Assembly: GCF_900107675.1 (NCBI RefSeq)
Contig: NZ_FNRI01000001.1
Coordinates: 496,001-560,000, forward strand
Origin: Alistipes timonensis JC136
GTDB taxonomy: Bacteria; Bacteroidota; Bacteroidia; Bacteroidales; Rikenellaceae
Reading direction: 5' to 3'
Length of the DNA stretch: 64,000 nucleotides
Shown here in pieces: positions 7,378 to 16,988 of this stretch. The stretch's first letter is position 1; every line of letters starts with the position of its first letter. The notes under the pieces are model-generated. The model was not told the origin of the DNA, made no database searches, and saw only the letters and a list, made by a program, of their open reading frames with translations. The translations under genes and the position numbers were made by a program.

Positions 7378-10239
7378 CTATTCGCCCGAAAGCAATCTGC
7401 GCAACGTCTGCCGCAGCGTGTCACCCGTGAGGGGCTTGGCAAGATATTCATTACAGCCGGCCTCGAGGGCTTTCTGACGGTCCCGGTCGTAGGCGTAAGC
7501 CGTCACGGCAATGATCGGCACCTGACTTCCGTTCCCGCGAATTTGCCGCGTGGCCTTCAGTCCGTCCATCACGGGCATCTGAATGTCCATCAGCACGGCA
7601 TCGGGCTGAACCTGCCCACAAAGCCGCACCGCCTCTTCGCCGTTGCCGGCACGGATCACTTCATATTCCTTTTTGAGCATCAGCGACAACAGCAGGTAGT
7701 TGCTGTCCGTATCTTCAGCGATCAGCAGTACGGGACGGCGTCCGCCGCGGGCTGACGACGGTGCGAACACCTGCTGCGGATGCGCTGCGTCGGCCTCCGG
7801 AAGCTCCTCGGGGATTCCCATCGGCACCGTAAACCAGAAGCAGGCACCCTTGCCCAATTCCGACTCGACACCGATCCGGCCGCCCATCTGCTCGACGATC
7901 GATTTCGAGATCGACAGACCGAGGCCCGTGCCCTGCACAAAGCTGTTGAGTTTGACGAATCGTTCGAAGATGTTGGCCAGATGCTCCTTGTCGATACCCG
8001 AACCGGTGTCTGCAACCGCAAAGCGTATCTGATCTCCTTCGACCGCATAGCTCAGCGTTATGCTGCCTTCGGCTGTGAATTTGACGGCGTTGTTGATGAA
8101 ATTGGTGATGACCTGCGTCAGGCGGCCCTTATCGCCCAGGATGAAACAGGGCCCGCCGGGACCGACGAAGCGCAGCTCGACGGGACGTCCCTGTACTTTG
8201 AGGCTCAGCGAACGCACCACCTCTTCGCACATCTGGTTCACGTCGACCGACCCATAGTTGAAGTCGAACGTTCCGGCCTCGATCTTCGAGAGGTCGAGGA
8301 TATCGGATATCAGCGTGAGCAGCAGGTCGTTGTTCTCTTCGACCACGCGCAGGTAATCGCGCCGCTCTTCGGGGTCCTCGGCTTCGGTCAGCAAATTCGA
8401 AAATCCCACGATGGCGTTCAGCGGCGTGCGTATCTCATGGCTCATGTTGGCCAGGAAAGCCGATTTGAGCCGGTCGCTGACCTCGGCCTTGTTCTTGGCT
8501 TCGATCAGGTTCTTTTCGGTCATCTTCAGCTCCGAGATATCGTAGTTGACGCAGACCATCTCAATCTTCGACGGATCGTTGTTCATCGGGTTGCGCACCA
8601 CGTTGATACGTGTCCATTTCTCCGTGCCGTCGTCGTTCAGGATATGCAGGTCGAGGTTGAAGCTGTCCGACGTTCCGGCTTTGACGCGGCCGATATTCTC
8701 GAGGATCGCCGCCTTATCGACGGGATCGACGTGGTTGTAGACGCCGAGAATCTGGTTGAGCGGCGTGTCGGGATGCTCCCCGAGGTTGCGGTACCACTGG
8801 GGCACCCCGCTGCCGACCCGCTCCAGCAGGTCGAAACGGCAGAAGCCCATCTTGCCCAGCTTGCTCACCAGTGCGAACGAACTCTCGAACTCCGCCAGCC
8901 GCGTATGGGCACGGTTGATCTCCGTGTTGTCGATATTTATCAGCATGAAGTTGGAGATGTTCCCCTCGATGTCGTAGAGCATGTTGACCGTGGTGTAAAT
9001 CTCCAGAAATCCGGTCTTGGCCGAAGTATAATAGCCGTTGAGCCGGTCGAAAGGATAGTTGATCCGGAATGCCTGTTCGTGCCCGGCGCGTACCCCCTCG
9101 CGCGCCTCCAGCGGCACGAGCGGATTCTCGAAGAAATTGAGTCCGAGGGCCTCCTCGCGGGTCACGCCGAAGATCTCCATGTCCTTGTTGTTGATGTCGA
9201 CCAGCGTGCCGTCCGGAGCATAAAGCTCCACCCCGACCTGAATGTTGTCGAAAATGTTGCGCAGGAAACGTTCATTGCGGTAGATCGCCTCGTGGGCCTT
9301 GTGCACCTTGGCCCGGTCGGCCTGCGCCGCCTGCTCGGAACGTTGCAGATCGAGGCACAGCCCGATGATATTGACCAGCGACGCGAACCACTGGCAGTCC
9401 TCGTCGGTCCACTCACGGTGTTCGTCGACGATGTCGATGCCGGCATAGCCCCAGACTTTGTCCCGCGAGGCCAGCGGCATGATAAGCAGCGACTTGATAT
9501 CCTGCGCCGCCAGCAGATCGTGTTCGCCCGCCGCCTCGGAAGGCAGGTCGCTGATGTCGGAAAGAATAATGGAATTGCCCTGTGAGACATGCTTCGTCCA
9601 CCACGGAAAATCCTCCATCGGAATCGAACTGAGCCGGTCCTGCTCGCTGGAAACGCCGTTCGCCGTCACTTCATAGGTGCAGTTATGGGTGCGTTTCTCC
9701 CAGTCGAACTCGATGATGTAGGCCCTGTCGCCGCGGAACATCGTAAGCACTTCATAGAGAATCTTGTTGACCGTATCGCGGGTCCTGTCGCTGTGCAGCA
9801 GCGCAAGCAGCGTATGCGAAATGCTGTTGAGCCGATAAAGCAGGTTGTCTATCCGGGCGCGGTCGCGCCCGTTCTCCGTGGACTGTTCGAGCTCGGTCTG
9901 CTGCACATAGCCGGTCATGACGTCGCGTCCGTCGGGAGTCGTTTCCCGGTTGAGCACCTTCCATTGCAGCCACAGCCGGTGCCCGTCGGGAGCGATCAGC
10001 GGAATGGCGCGTTTGAGCGTATGCGCATCCTGCAACAGGCAGTTTCCCGGTCCGGATATTTTCGCATAGGCGTCCGGGATCAGACTTTTGATCTCGTCGA
10101 ATCCCACCTCCGGAGTGGAATATCGGAGCAAGTTCTGTAAAAAATCGGACATGCGAAACATCCGTCTCGTCATATCCGCTTCCCACCAGCCTGTCTTGGC
10201 ATCCTTCAATACCGCCCGCAGTATCTCTTCTTCTTTCAT
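7378..10239 (-). CDS. Hybrid sensor histidine kinase (PAS-GAF-PAS-PAS-HisKA-HATPase-REC)
   Basis: I choose the ATG at 10239 (953 residues), which is preceded by AGGGAA; a TTG 15 nt upstream is the longer alternative. An N-terminal PAS-like region (about 1-115) is followed by a GAF domain (about 140-300) and two PAS domains (about 330-570). The HisKA segment carries the phospho-acceptor in FLANMSHEIRTPLNAIVGFS, and the ATPase domain contains the GTGLGLSISKSIVEQMGG lid. A C-terminal receiver domain has the phospho-acceptor Asp in DAVLMDIQMPVMDG. No membrane segment is visible, so it is probably a cytoplasmic sensor that autophosphorylates and passes phosphate to its own receiver domain. No response regulator or output gene lies next to it, so the target is unknown. 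Confidence 0.93.
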   Translation of the reverse strand: MKEEEILRAVLKDAKTGWWEADMTRRMFRMSDFLQNLLRYSTPEVGFDEIKSLIPDAYAKISGPGNCLLQDAHTLKRAIPLIAPDGHRLWLQWKVLNRETTPDGRDVMTGYVQQTELEQSTENGRDRARIDNLLYRLNSISHTLLALLHSDRTRDTVNKILYEVLTMFRGDRAYIIEFDWEKRTHNCTYEVTANGVSSEQDRLSSIPMEDFPWWTKHVSQGNSIILSDISDLPSEAAGEHDLLAAQDIKSLLIMPLASRDKVWGYAGIDIVDEHREWTDEDCQWFASLVNIIGLCLDLQRSEQAAQADRAKVHKAHEAIYRNERFLRNIFDNIQVGVELYAPDGTLVDINNKDMEIFGVTREEALGLNFFENPLVPLEAREGVRAGHEQAFRINYPFDRLNGYYTSAKTGFLEIYTTVNMLYDIEGNISNFMLINIDNTEINRAHTRLAEFESSFALVSKLGKMGFCRFDLLERVGSGVPQWYRNLGEHPDTPLNQILGVYNHVDPVDKAAILENIGRVKAGTSDSFNLDLHILNDDGTEKWTRINVVRNPMNNDPSKIEMVCVNYDISELKMTEKNLIEAKNKAEVSDRLKSAFLANMSHEIRTPLNAIVGFSNLLTEAEDPEERRDYLRVVEENNDLLLTLISDILDLSKIEAGTFDFNYGSVDVNQMCEEVVRSLSLKVQGRPVELRFVGPGGPCFILGDKGRLTQVITNFINNAVKFTAEGSITLSYAVEGDQIRFAVADTGSGIDKEHLANIFERFVKLNSFVQGTGLGLSISKSIVEQMGGRIGVESELGKGACFWFTVPMGIPEELPEADAAHPQQVFAPSSARGGRRPVLLIAEDTDSNYLLLSLMLKKEYEVIRAGNGEEAVRLCGQVQPDAVLMDIQMPVMDGLKATRQIRGNGSQVPIIAVTAYAYDRDRQKALEAGCNEYLAKPLTGDTLRQTLRRLLSGE

Positions 10240-10262
10240 CAATAATTCCCTCAATATTTGGA

Positions 10263-10293
10263 CAAATGTAGGTATCCGACGCCGGATTTACAA
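10263..10293 (-). promoter_or_regulatory. Promoter of the hybrid histidine kinase
   Basis: On the minus strand TTG (10293-10291) and TACATTTG (10270-10263) are separated by 20 nt, 24 nt before the ATG at 10239. Confidence 0.6.
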
Positions 10294-10408
10294 ATAAAAA
10301 CGCGCGTTTTTCCATACAAAAACGTCCAACAACAACCGTATTCAGTCCTTTTACCCGAGCCAAAGGCATACAGAAGTCCCGGCGGCGCTTTTTTTGCGCC
10401 GGGATGTT

Positions 10409-10436
10409 TTGCGGGACGATATTTTGCGTATCTTTG
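10409..10436 (+). promoter_or_regulatory. Promoter of ftsE
   Basis: TTG at 10409-10411 and TATCTTTG at 10429-10436 are separated by 17 nt, slightly short of the optimum, 27 nt before the ATG at 10464. Confidence 0.55.
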
Positions 10437-10463
10437 GTGTCGCAACGACACTTTAATATCAGC

Positions 10464-11207
10464 ATGCAGACAGATAACAAATATGTTGTCCGACTCCGCG
10501 ACGCGGCGATTTACCACGCCGACGATCCATTCGGCAGCCGTCCGGAAAAGAAACTCCTGCGACAGGGCGAAATGGTCCTTTCGGAAATCAACCTCTCGGT
10601 CGCCCCGGGCGAGTTCGTATACCTGATCGGTCGCGTCGGAAGCGGAAAAAGCTCCCTGCTCAAAACCCTCTATGCCGAAGTGCAGCTACTCACGGGCGAG
10701 GGGCACGTCGCCGGGTTCGACCTGCGCCGCCTCCGCCGCCGGGACATCCCCTACCTGCGCCGCCGCATCGGCATCGTCTTTCAGGACTACCAGCTGCTCA
10801 CCGACCGCAACGTCTTCATGAACCTCTATTATGTGATGAAGGCCACGGGCTGGAAGCGCGAGCAGGAGATCCGCGAGCGCATCGACCGGGTGCTGGGGCT
10901 GGTGGGACTCGGCGCCAAGAGCTACAAGATGCCTTTCGAACTCTCGGGCGGCGAACAACAACGCCTGGTGATCGCCCGCGCCCTGCTGAACGAACCGCAG
11001 GTATTGCTGGCCGACGAACCCACGGGCAATCTCGACCCGGTGACGGCCGACGGCATCATGCAACTGTTCCAGAAGATCGCCTTGCAGGGCTGCGCGGTGG
11101 TGATGTCGACGCACAACACGGCACTGATCGAGAACTACCCCGCCCGCGCCGTCCTCTTCGCACAGGGCAAAATCCGCGAGGTGGACCTCAAGGCCGAGCT
11201 GGCGTAG
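10464..11207 (+). CDS. ftsE: Cell-division ABC transporter ATP-binding protein FtsE
   Basis: The protein from the ATG at 10464 has 247 residues; the extra upstream codons of the open frame overlap the promoter and are rejected. It is a stand-alone ABC ATPase with Walker A GRVGSGKSSLL, signature LSGGEQQR and Walker B LLADEPTGNLDP, followed by the switch His in MSTHN. The sequence resembles Bacteroidetes FtsE, which pairs with the membrane protein FtsX to control periplasmic peptidoglycan hydrolases at the division septum. FtsX is not adjacent. Lipoprotein-export ATPases (LolD) are close relatives, so the assignment is probable and not certain. Confidence 0.78.
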   Translation: MQTDNKYVVRLRDAAIYHADDPFGSRPEKKLLRQGEMVLSEINLSVAPGEFVYLIGRVGSGKSSLLKTLYAEVQLLTGEGHVAGFDLRRLRRRDIPYLRRRIGIVFQDYQLLTDRNVFMNLYYVMKATGWKREQEIRERIDRVLGLVGLGAKSYKMPFELSGGEQQRLVIARALLNEPQVLLADEPTGNLDPVTADGIMQLFQKIALQGCAVVMSTHNTALIENYPARAVLFAQGKIREVDLKAELA

Positions 11208-11273
11208 ATTCCGCACGCATCGCAAAGCGAATAAACAGGCGAAAAAATCGAATATAAAGGCTTTTCCGGACGC

Positions 11274-11304
11274 TTGTTTTATCCGGAAATATTTCGTATA
11301 TTTG
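11274..11304 (+). promoter_or_regulatory. Promoter of gyrB
   Basis: TTG at 11274-11276 and TATATTTG at 11297-11304 are separated by 20 nt, 21 nt before the gyrB ATG at 11326. Confidence 0.7.
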
Positions 11305-11325
11305 TACGATATTTTAAAGACTACG

Positions 11326-13284
11326 ATGAGTACCGAATTAGAAAACGTTAAAAAGCAAGAAGAAGAATATTCCGCGTCGAACATCCAGGTCCTCGAAGGC
11401 CTCGAAGCGGTGCGCAAGCGTCCTGCCATGTACATCGGCGATATCGGCGAAAAGGGTCTCCACCACCTGGTTTACGAGGTCGTGGACAACTCGATCGACG
11501 AGGCGCTGGCGGGCTATTGCACCGATATCGACGTGACGATCAACGAGGACAACTCGATCACCGTCAAGGACAACGGCCGCGGTATCCCCACCGACTTCCA
11601 CGAGAAGGAGGGCAAATCGGCACTCGAAGTCGTGCTGACGGTGCTGCACGCCGGAGGTAAATTCGACAAGGGCAGCTACAAGGTTTCGGGCGGTCTTCAC
11701 GGCGTGGGTGTATCCTGCGTCAATGCGCTTTCGACACTGCTGATCGCCGAGATCCACAGCCGCGACGGCAAGATTTACCGCCAGACGTACAGCAAAGGCG
11801 CTCCGACCTCGAAAGTCGAGGTTGTAGGCGAATGTTCGGACCGCGGTACGATCATCACCTTCAAACCCGACGGCTCGATCTTCACCCATACCACCGAATA
11901 CAAATACGAGATTCTGGCCAACCGCCTGCGCGAACTGGCGTTCCTGAACAAGGGCATCAGCCTGAACCTCTACGACAAGCGTTCCGACGAGGAGGGCAAG
12001 ACGCGTGAGGACCATTTCTATTCGGAAGAGGGCCTGAAGGAGTTCGTGAAATACCTCGACGCCACGCGCGGCACGCCGATCGTCGAGCAGATCATCTACC
12101 TCGACACCGAGAAGAACGGAGTCCCGGTGGAGGTGGCCATGCAGTACAACGATTCGTTCTCGGAGAACGTGCACTCCTATGTAAATAATATCAACACCAT
12201 CGAGGGCGGTACGCACCTGACGGGATTCCGCCGTGCGCTGACCCGCACGCTTAAAAAATACGCAGAGGATTCGGGTATGCTCGCCAAGCTGAAATTCGAC
12301 ATCAACGGCGACGACTTCCGCGAGGGACTCACGGCCGTCGTATCGGTGAAGGTGCAGGAGCCGCAGTTCGAGGGACAGACCAAGACCAAGCTGGGCAACG
12401 ACGAGGTTTCGGCCGCCGTCGATCAGGCCATGGCCTCGGCGCTGGGACAGTATCTCGAAGAGAACCCCAAGGACGCCAAAGCCATCGTGCAGAAGGTGAT
12501 TCTGGCCGCCACGGCACGCCATGCCGCACGCCATGCCCGCGAACTGGTGCAGCGCAAGACCGTGCTGTCGGGAGCCGGACTCCCGGGCAAGCTGGCCGAT
12601 TGCTCGAGCCGCGACCGCTCGATCGCCGAGATTTTCTTCGTCGAGGGTGACTCTGCAGGCGGTACGGCCAAATCGGGCCGTGACCGTAACTTCCAGGCCA
12701 TCATGCCGCTGCGCGGTAAGATCCTGAACATCGAGAAGGCCCAGGAGCACCGCATGTGGGAAAACGAGGAGATCAAAAACATGTTCACGGCTCTCGGCGT
12801 CACGATCGGCACTGAGGAAGACTCCAAAGCCCTGAACCTCGAGAAGCTGCGCTACGACAAGATCATCATTATGACCGATGCCGACGTCGACGGAAGCCAC
12901 ATCGCCACGCTGATGCTGACATTCTTCTTCCGCAAGATGAAGGAGTTGATCGAGAACGGCCACGTTTATATCGCCACCCCGCCCCTCTACCTCGTGAAGA
13001 AGGGCAAGCAGGAGCGTTACTGCTGGACCGAGAAGGAGCGCGACGAGATCACGGCCGAATTCGGCAAGGGATCGCACGTGCAGCGTTACAAAGGTCTCGG
13101 TGAGATGAACGCCCACCAGTTGTGGGAGACGACGATGAACCCCGACACGCGCATCCTGCGTCAGGTGAACATCGAGAACGCCGCCGAAGCCGACCGCATC
13201 TTCTCGATGCTGATGGGCGACGAGGTTCCGCCCCGCCGCGAATTTATCGAGAAGAACGCGCATTACGCGAATATCGACGCATAA
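11326..13284 (+). CDS. gyrB: DNA gyrase subunit B
   Basis: The protein has 652 residues from the ATG at 11326. The GHKL ATPase domain shows EVVDNSIDEALAG, DNGRGIP and GGLHGVGVSCVNALS. The transducer domain carries QTKTKLGN. The TOPRIM domain has FVEGDSAGGTAKSGRDR, PLRGKILN and DADVDGSHI, which supply the metal-binding Glu and Asp residues. With GyrA it introduces negative supercoils. The short length, lacking the insert seen in proteobacterial GyrB, and the final RREFIEKNAHYANIDA are normal for Bacteroidetes GyrB. The alternative ATG at 11302 overlaps the promoter. Confidence 0.98.
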   Translation: MSTELENVKKQEEEYSASNIQVLEGLEAVRKRPAMYIGDIGEKGLHHLVYEVVDNSIDEALAGYCTDIDVTINEDNSITVKDNGRGIPTDFHEKEGKSALEVVLTVLHAGGKFDKGSYKVSGGLHGVGVSCVNALSTLLIAEIHSRDGKIYRQTYSKGAPTSKVEVVGECSDRGTIITFKPDGSIFTHTTEYKYEILANRLRELAFLNKGISLNLYDKRSDEEGKTREDHFYSEEGLKEFVKYLDATRGTPIVEQIIYLDTEKNGVPVEVAMQYNDSFSENVHSYVNNINTIEGGTHLTGFRRALTRTLKKYAEDSGMLAKLKFDINGDDFREGLTAVVSVKVQEPQFEGQTKTKLGNDEVSAAVDQAMASALGQYLEENPKDAKAIVQKVILAATARHAARHARELVQRKTVLSGAGLPGKLADCSSRDRSIAEIFFVEGDSAGGTAKSGRDRNFQAIMPLRGKILNIEKAQEHRMWENEEIKNMFTALGVTIGTEEDSKALNLEKLRYDKIIIMTDADVDGSHIATLMLTFFFRKMKELIENGHVYIATPPLYLVKKGKQERYCWTEKERDEITAEFGKGSHVQRYKGLGEMNAHQLWETTMNPDTRILRQVNIENAAEADRIFSMLMGDEVPPRREFIEKNAHYANIDA

Positions 13285-13304
13285 CCCGCTTAATAAGCGG
13301 GGTT
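13283..13304 (+). terminator. Weak hairpin downstream of gyrB
   Basis: AACCCGCTT and AAGCGGGGTT form a stem with a 3-nt loop over the gyrB stop codon, but no U-run follows. It could be a weak terminator or an mRNA-stabilising hairpin. Confidence 0.35.
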
Positions 13305-13394
13305 TAAGGGCAACGGGCGGACGCAGCGAATCGATTCGGATTTTGCGCTTCCGCCCGCCTGTGGAAGAGGACTGAACAATAGCAAAACCTACTG

Positions 13395-14024
13395 ATGACC
13401 ATGGACGTAACGGTAATTGGAGTCGCCGGAGGAACCGGCTCGGGAAAGTCGACGCTCGTCAAACGTCTGCAGGAGGCGTTCGTGGGTGACGACGTCGTGA
13501 CGCTCTGCCACGACTATTACTACAAGGCGCATTCCGAACTCAACTACGAAGAGCGCACGAAGCTCAACTACGACCACCCGCAGGCTTTCGACACGGAGAT
13601 GCTCGTGGAGCATATCAAAGCGCTGAAAAACAACGTGCCCATCGAGCACCCGGTCTACTCGTTCGTGGACCACGACCGCACCGCCGAAACCGTCTGCGTA
13701 AAACCCTCGAAAGTGATTATCGTCGACGGTATCCTGATCTTCGAGAACCGGGAATTGCGCGAACTGATGGATATCAAAGTCTACGTGGATACAGACGCCG
13801 ACATCCGCCTGGCGCGCCGCATTCTGCGCGACGTCTGCGAACGCGGCCGCACGATGCAGTCGGTCATCACACAGTACACCTCTACCGTGAAACCGATGCA
13901 CGACGAGTTCGTCGAGCCGTCGAAGAAATACGCCGACGTCATCATTCCCGAAGGCGGCTTCAACTCGGTGGCCGTCACGATGCTGATCCAGAACATCCGT
14001 TCGCTGATCGTAGGCAGCCGATAG
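13395..14024 (+). CDS. udk: Uridine kinase
   Basis: The 209-residue protein has a P-loop GVAGGTGSGKST near the N-terminus, followed by HDYYYK, the YDHPQAFD substrate loop and the lid segment RLARRILRDVCERGR. These are all hallmarks of uridine/cytidine kinase of the phosphoribulokinase family. It phosphorylates uridine and cytidine with ATP or GTP in pyrimidine salvage. A second ATG two codons in (13401) is an alternative start. It lies 110 nt after gyrB and is closed by a terminator shared with convergent mutS. Confidence 0.96.
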   Translation: MTMDVTVIGVAGGTGSGKSTLVKRLQEAFVGDDVVTLCHDYYYKAHSELNYEERTKLNYDHPQAFDTEMLVEHIKALKNNVPIEHPVYSFVDHDRTAETVCVKPSKVIIVDGILIFENRELRELMDIKVYVDTDADIRLARRILRDVCERGRTMQSVITQYTSTVKPMHDEFVEPSKKYADVIIPEGGFNSVAVTMLIQNIRSLIVGSR

Positions 14025-14046
14025 GTCGTTCCACTGGCAAAAAAAC

Positions 14047-14083
14047 AAGCCCCGGACTTCTCGAAAAGAGGTTCGGGGCTTTT
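14047..14083. terminator. Bidirectional terminator between udk and mutS
   Basis: AAGCCCCG (14047-14054) pairs with CGGGGCTT (14074-14081), with T/A-rich flanks on both sides, between two convergent genes. Confidence 0.85.
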
Positions 14084-14111
14084 GGTATATCCGACTTCCA
14101 GCATCGCTTTA

Positions 14112-16793
14112 TCAGATACCGGTTATCTTTTTGATTTCATTGAGTTTATTGAGCGCCTCGATCGGCGTCAGCGAATTGATGTCGAGGCCTTTGATCTGAT
14201 CCCGGATCTGCACCAGCACGGGATCGTCCAACTGAAACATCGACAACTGCATGTTCTGGGGACCGGCACTCTCGGCGGCTTCCTTCACGGCCTGCGCCGT
14301 GGGCTTACGCCCCCGCTCCTTAAGACTGCGGCTCGGCACGATCTCGTTGCTGCCGTAGACCAGCTCGAGGTTGCGCAGGATTTCGTCGGCCCGCGAGACG
14401 ATCGACGCCGGCATACCGGCCATGCGGGCAACATGGATACCGAACGAATGCTCCGTGCCGCCGCGTTCCAACTTGCGCAGAAAGACGATTTGATTGCCGA
14501 TCTCCTTGACCGAAACGTGGTAGTTCTTCACCCGCGGACACATCTGCTCCATCTCGTTCAGCTCGTGGTAATGCGTGGCGAAGAGCGTCTTGGCATGCGC
14601 CGTCGGATGGTTGTGCAGGTATTCGACCATTGCCCAGGCAATCGAAATGCCGTCGTAGGTCGACGTTCCGCGGCCGATCTCGTCCAGCAGCACGATACTG
14701 CGGTCGGAGATGTTGTTCAGGATGCTGGCCGACTCGAGCATCTCGACCATGAAGGTCGATTCGCCCTGCGAAATGTTGTCCGAAGCTCCGACGCGGGTGA
14801 AAATCTTATCCACAACGCCGATATGGGCCGACTTCGCGGGCACGTAACACCCCATCTGGGCCATCAGGATAATGAGCGCCGTCTGGCGGAGCAACGCCGA
14901 CTTACCCGACATGTTGGGACCGGTTATCATCATGATCTGCTGCTGCTTATCGTCGAGCAGCACGTCGTTGGGAATGTACTCCTCCCCCACGGGCATCAGA
15001 GTCTCGATCACCGGGTGGCGGCCCTGCCGAATGTCGATGCGCTTGCCGTCGTCCAGCACCGGACGCACGTAACGCCGCTCGCAGGCCAGCCGCGCAAAGG
15101 ATTGCAGGCAGTCGATGCGGGCCACCACGGCAGCGTCGCGTAGCATCGGCGTCAGCGAGCCGCAAATGAACGCCATGATCTCGGCATAGATGCGCTGCTC
15201 CAAAACGAGCATCTTCTCCTCGGCGCCGAGGATTTTTTCTTCGTATTCTTTGAGTTCCTCGGTAATGTAGCGTTCGGCATTGGCGAGGGTCTGTTTGCGA
15301 ATCCACGTCCCGGGGACCTTCTCCTTATGGGCGTTGCGGACCTCGATGTAGTAGCCGAAGACATTGTTGTAGCTGATCTTCAGCGACGGGATGCCCGTTG
15401 CCTCGCTTTCGCGCTGCTGGATGCGTGCGAGGTAATCCTTGCCGTGGAGGGCGATACGCCGCAGGTCGTCCAGTTCGGGATCGACCCCGTCGGCAATCAC
15501 GCCGCCCTTCTGTATCTGGTTGTTCTGCGGGTCGGGATAAATCTCACGGGCAATGCGGTCGCGGACCTCCGTCAGCGGGTCGATCTGCCCCGCCAGCGCG
15601 TGCAGGCGGTCGTCGTCGGTGGATTCCAGAGCGGCTTTGAGGGTCTCGATGGCTCCCAGCGAGTTTTTGAGCTGCACCAGTTCGCGCGGTGTGACCCGCT
15701 GGGCCGCAATACGTCCCGCAATGCGCTCCAGATCACCCACCAGCGCCACCTGCTCGCGGATGACATCAGCGAGGTCCGCATCTTTCAGGAAGCGTTCCAC
15801 CACGTCCAGACGCTCGTTGATCCGCGCAGGATCTTTGATCGGCATGGCGATCCAGCGTTTCAGCAGACGCCCGCCCATCGGGGTCAGCGTGCGGTCGATC
15901 ACATCGGCGAAACTGCACTTCTCACGCGCACCGTTCGACGAAAAAAGTTCCAGGTTGCGAATCGTGAACTTGTCGACCCACACGTAGTCGTCCTGGTCGA
16001 TGCGCGCGATGGAGGCGATGTGCCCCGTCTCGCGGTGCTCGGTGAATTCGAGGTAGTAGAGAATGGCCCCGGCGGCCGAAATGCCGCTCGTGAACTGCTC
16101 CACACCGAATCCTTTCAACGATTTGGTCCCGAACTGCTTGCAGAGCTTCTCGCGGTTGACATCCTCCGAAAAGACCCATTCGTCGAGGCGGTAAGTGTAG
16201 AGCTTCGACCCGAACGAATCGGAAAAGCGGTCCTCGTAGCCGCGCTGGTAGACCACCTCTTTGGGCTGGAGGTTCGAAATCAGTTTGTCGACATAGCTGT
16301 CCGAACCCTCGGCCACGTAAAACTCGCCCGTGGAGATGTCCAGAAAAGCCACGCCCGTGGTCTGCCGGCCGAAATAGACCGACGCGATGAAGTTGTTCTC
16401 CTTGTTGGCCAGGATGTTGTCCCCCAGCACGATGCCCGGGGTCACCAGCTCGATGACGCCGCGCTTGACGAGACCCTTCACGCTCTTGGGGTCCTCCAGC
16501 TGTTCGCAGATGGCCACACGCTCGCCGGCCCGTACCAACTTGGGCAGGTAGGTGTCAATGGCATGGTAGGGAAACCCGGCCAACTCGACATACGTCGCCG
16601 AGCCGTTGGCCCGGCGCGTGAGCGTGATGCCCAGAATGCCGCTGGCCTTGATCGCGTCGTCGCCGAAGGTCTCGTAGAAGTCGCCTACGCGGAACAGCAG
16701 TATGGCGTCGGGATGCACCGCTTTGATGGAGTAATACTGCTTCATCAGGGGCGTCTCGACATATTTTTTATCGATTTTCTTGTCTGAGGCCAA
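14112..16793 (-). CDS. mutS: DNA mismatch repair protein MutS
   Basis: The protein has 893 residues. The mismatch-recognition domain begins MKQYYSIKAVHPDAILLFRV and contains GDFYETFGDDA, whose Phe-x-Glu stacks on the mismatch. The C-terminal ATPase shows Walker A TGPNMSGKSALLRQ and Walker B VLLDEIGRGTSTYDG. MutS recognises mismatches and small loops and recruits MutL. The gene has a clean promoter (16820-16849). The frame is complete with no disruption, so the homopolymer tracts noted elsewhere are not explained by loss of this mutS. Confidence 0.97.
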   Translation of the reverse strand: MASDKKIDKKYVETPLMKQYYSIKAVHPDAILLFRVGDFYETFGDDAIKASGILGITLTRRANGSATYVELAGFPYHAIDTYLPKLVRAGERVAICEQLEDPKSVKGLVKRGVIELVTPGIVLGDNILANKENNFIASVYFGRQTTGVAFLDISTGEFYVAEGSDSYVDKLISNLQPKEVVYQRGYEDRFSDSFGSKLYTYRLDEWVFSEDVNREKLCKQFGTKSLKGFGVEQFTSGISAAGAILYYLEFTEHRETGHIASIARIDQDDYVWVDKFTIRNLELFSSNGAREKCSFADVIDRTLTPMGGRLLKRWIAMPIKDPARINERLDVVERFLKDADLADVIREQVALVGDLERIAGRIAAQRVTPRELVQLKNSLGAIETLKAALESTDDDRLHALAGQIDPLTEVRDRIAREIYPDPQNNQIQKGGVIADGVDPELDDLRRIALHGKDYLARIQQRESEATGIPSLKISYNNVFGYYIEVRNAHKEKVPGTWIRKQTLANAERYITEELKEYEEKILGAEEKMLVLEQRIYAEIMAFICGSLTPMLRDAAVVARIDCLQSFARLACERRYVRPVLDDGKRIDIRQGRHPVIETLMPVGEEYIPNDVLLDDKQQQIMMITGPNMSGKSALLRQTALIILMAQMGCYVPAKSAHIGVVDKIFTRVGASDNISQGESTFMVEMLESASILNNISDRSIVLLDEIGRGTSTYDGISIAWAMVEYLHNHPTAHAKTLFATHYHELNEMEQMCPRVKNYHVSVKEIGNQIVFLRKLERGGTEHSFGIHVARMAGMPASIVSRADEILRNLELVYGSNEIVPSRSLKERGRKPTAQAVKEAAESAGPQNMQLSMFQLDDPVLVQIRDQIKGLDINSLTPIEALNKLNEIKKITGI

Positions 16794-16819
16794 AATAAAA
16801 AATTGTATAATTTATAGGG

Positions 16820-16849
16820 CAAAGATACAAAAAAATAAGACCCTTGCAA
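16820..16849 (-). promoter_or_regulatory. Promoter of mutS
   Basis: On the minus strand TTG (16849-16847) and TATCTTTG (16827-16820) are separated by 19 nt, about 27 nt before the mutS ATG at 16793. Confidence 0.75.
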
Positions 16850-16988
16850 TAGCCGATTGCCTGCGACCGCGTAAAATCATCCGGCAAGTAAAAGTGTTGT
16901 TACGGCTCCAAAGATAGACTTTTTTACATGCCGGGCAAAGCCGGAACCCTATTTTTTCGTTCTCCTCGCGTGCTTCTTCGGAAGCTGC

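Noticed and set aside
11338..13263. 641-codon minus-strand open frame opposite gyrB
   Set aside because: gyrB motifs are unmistakable on the plus strand; the antisense frame has the composition of a shadow.
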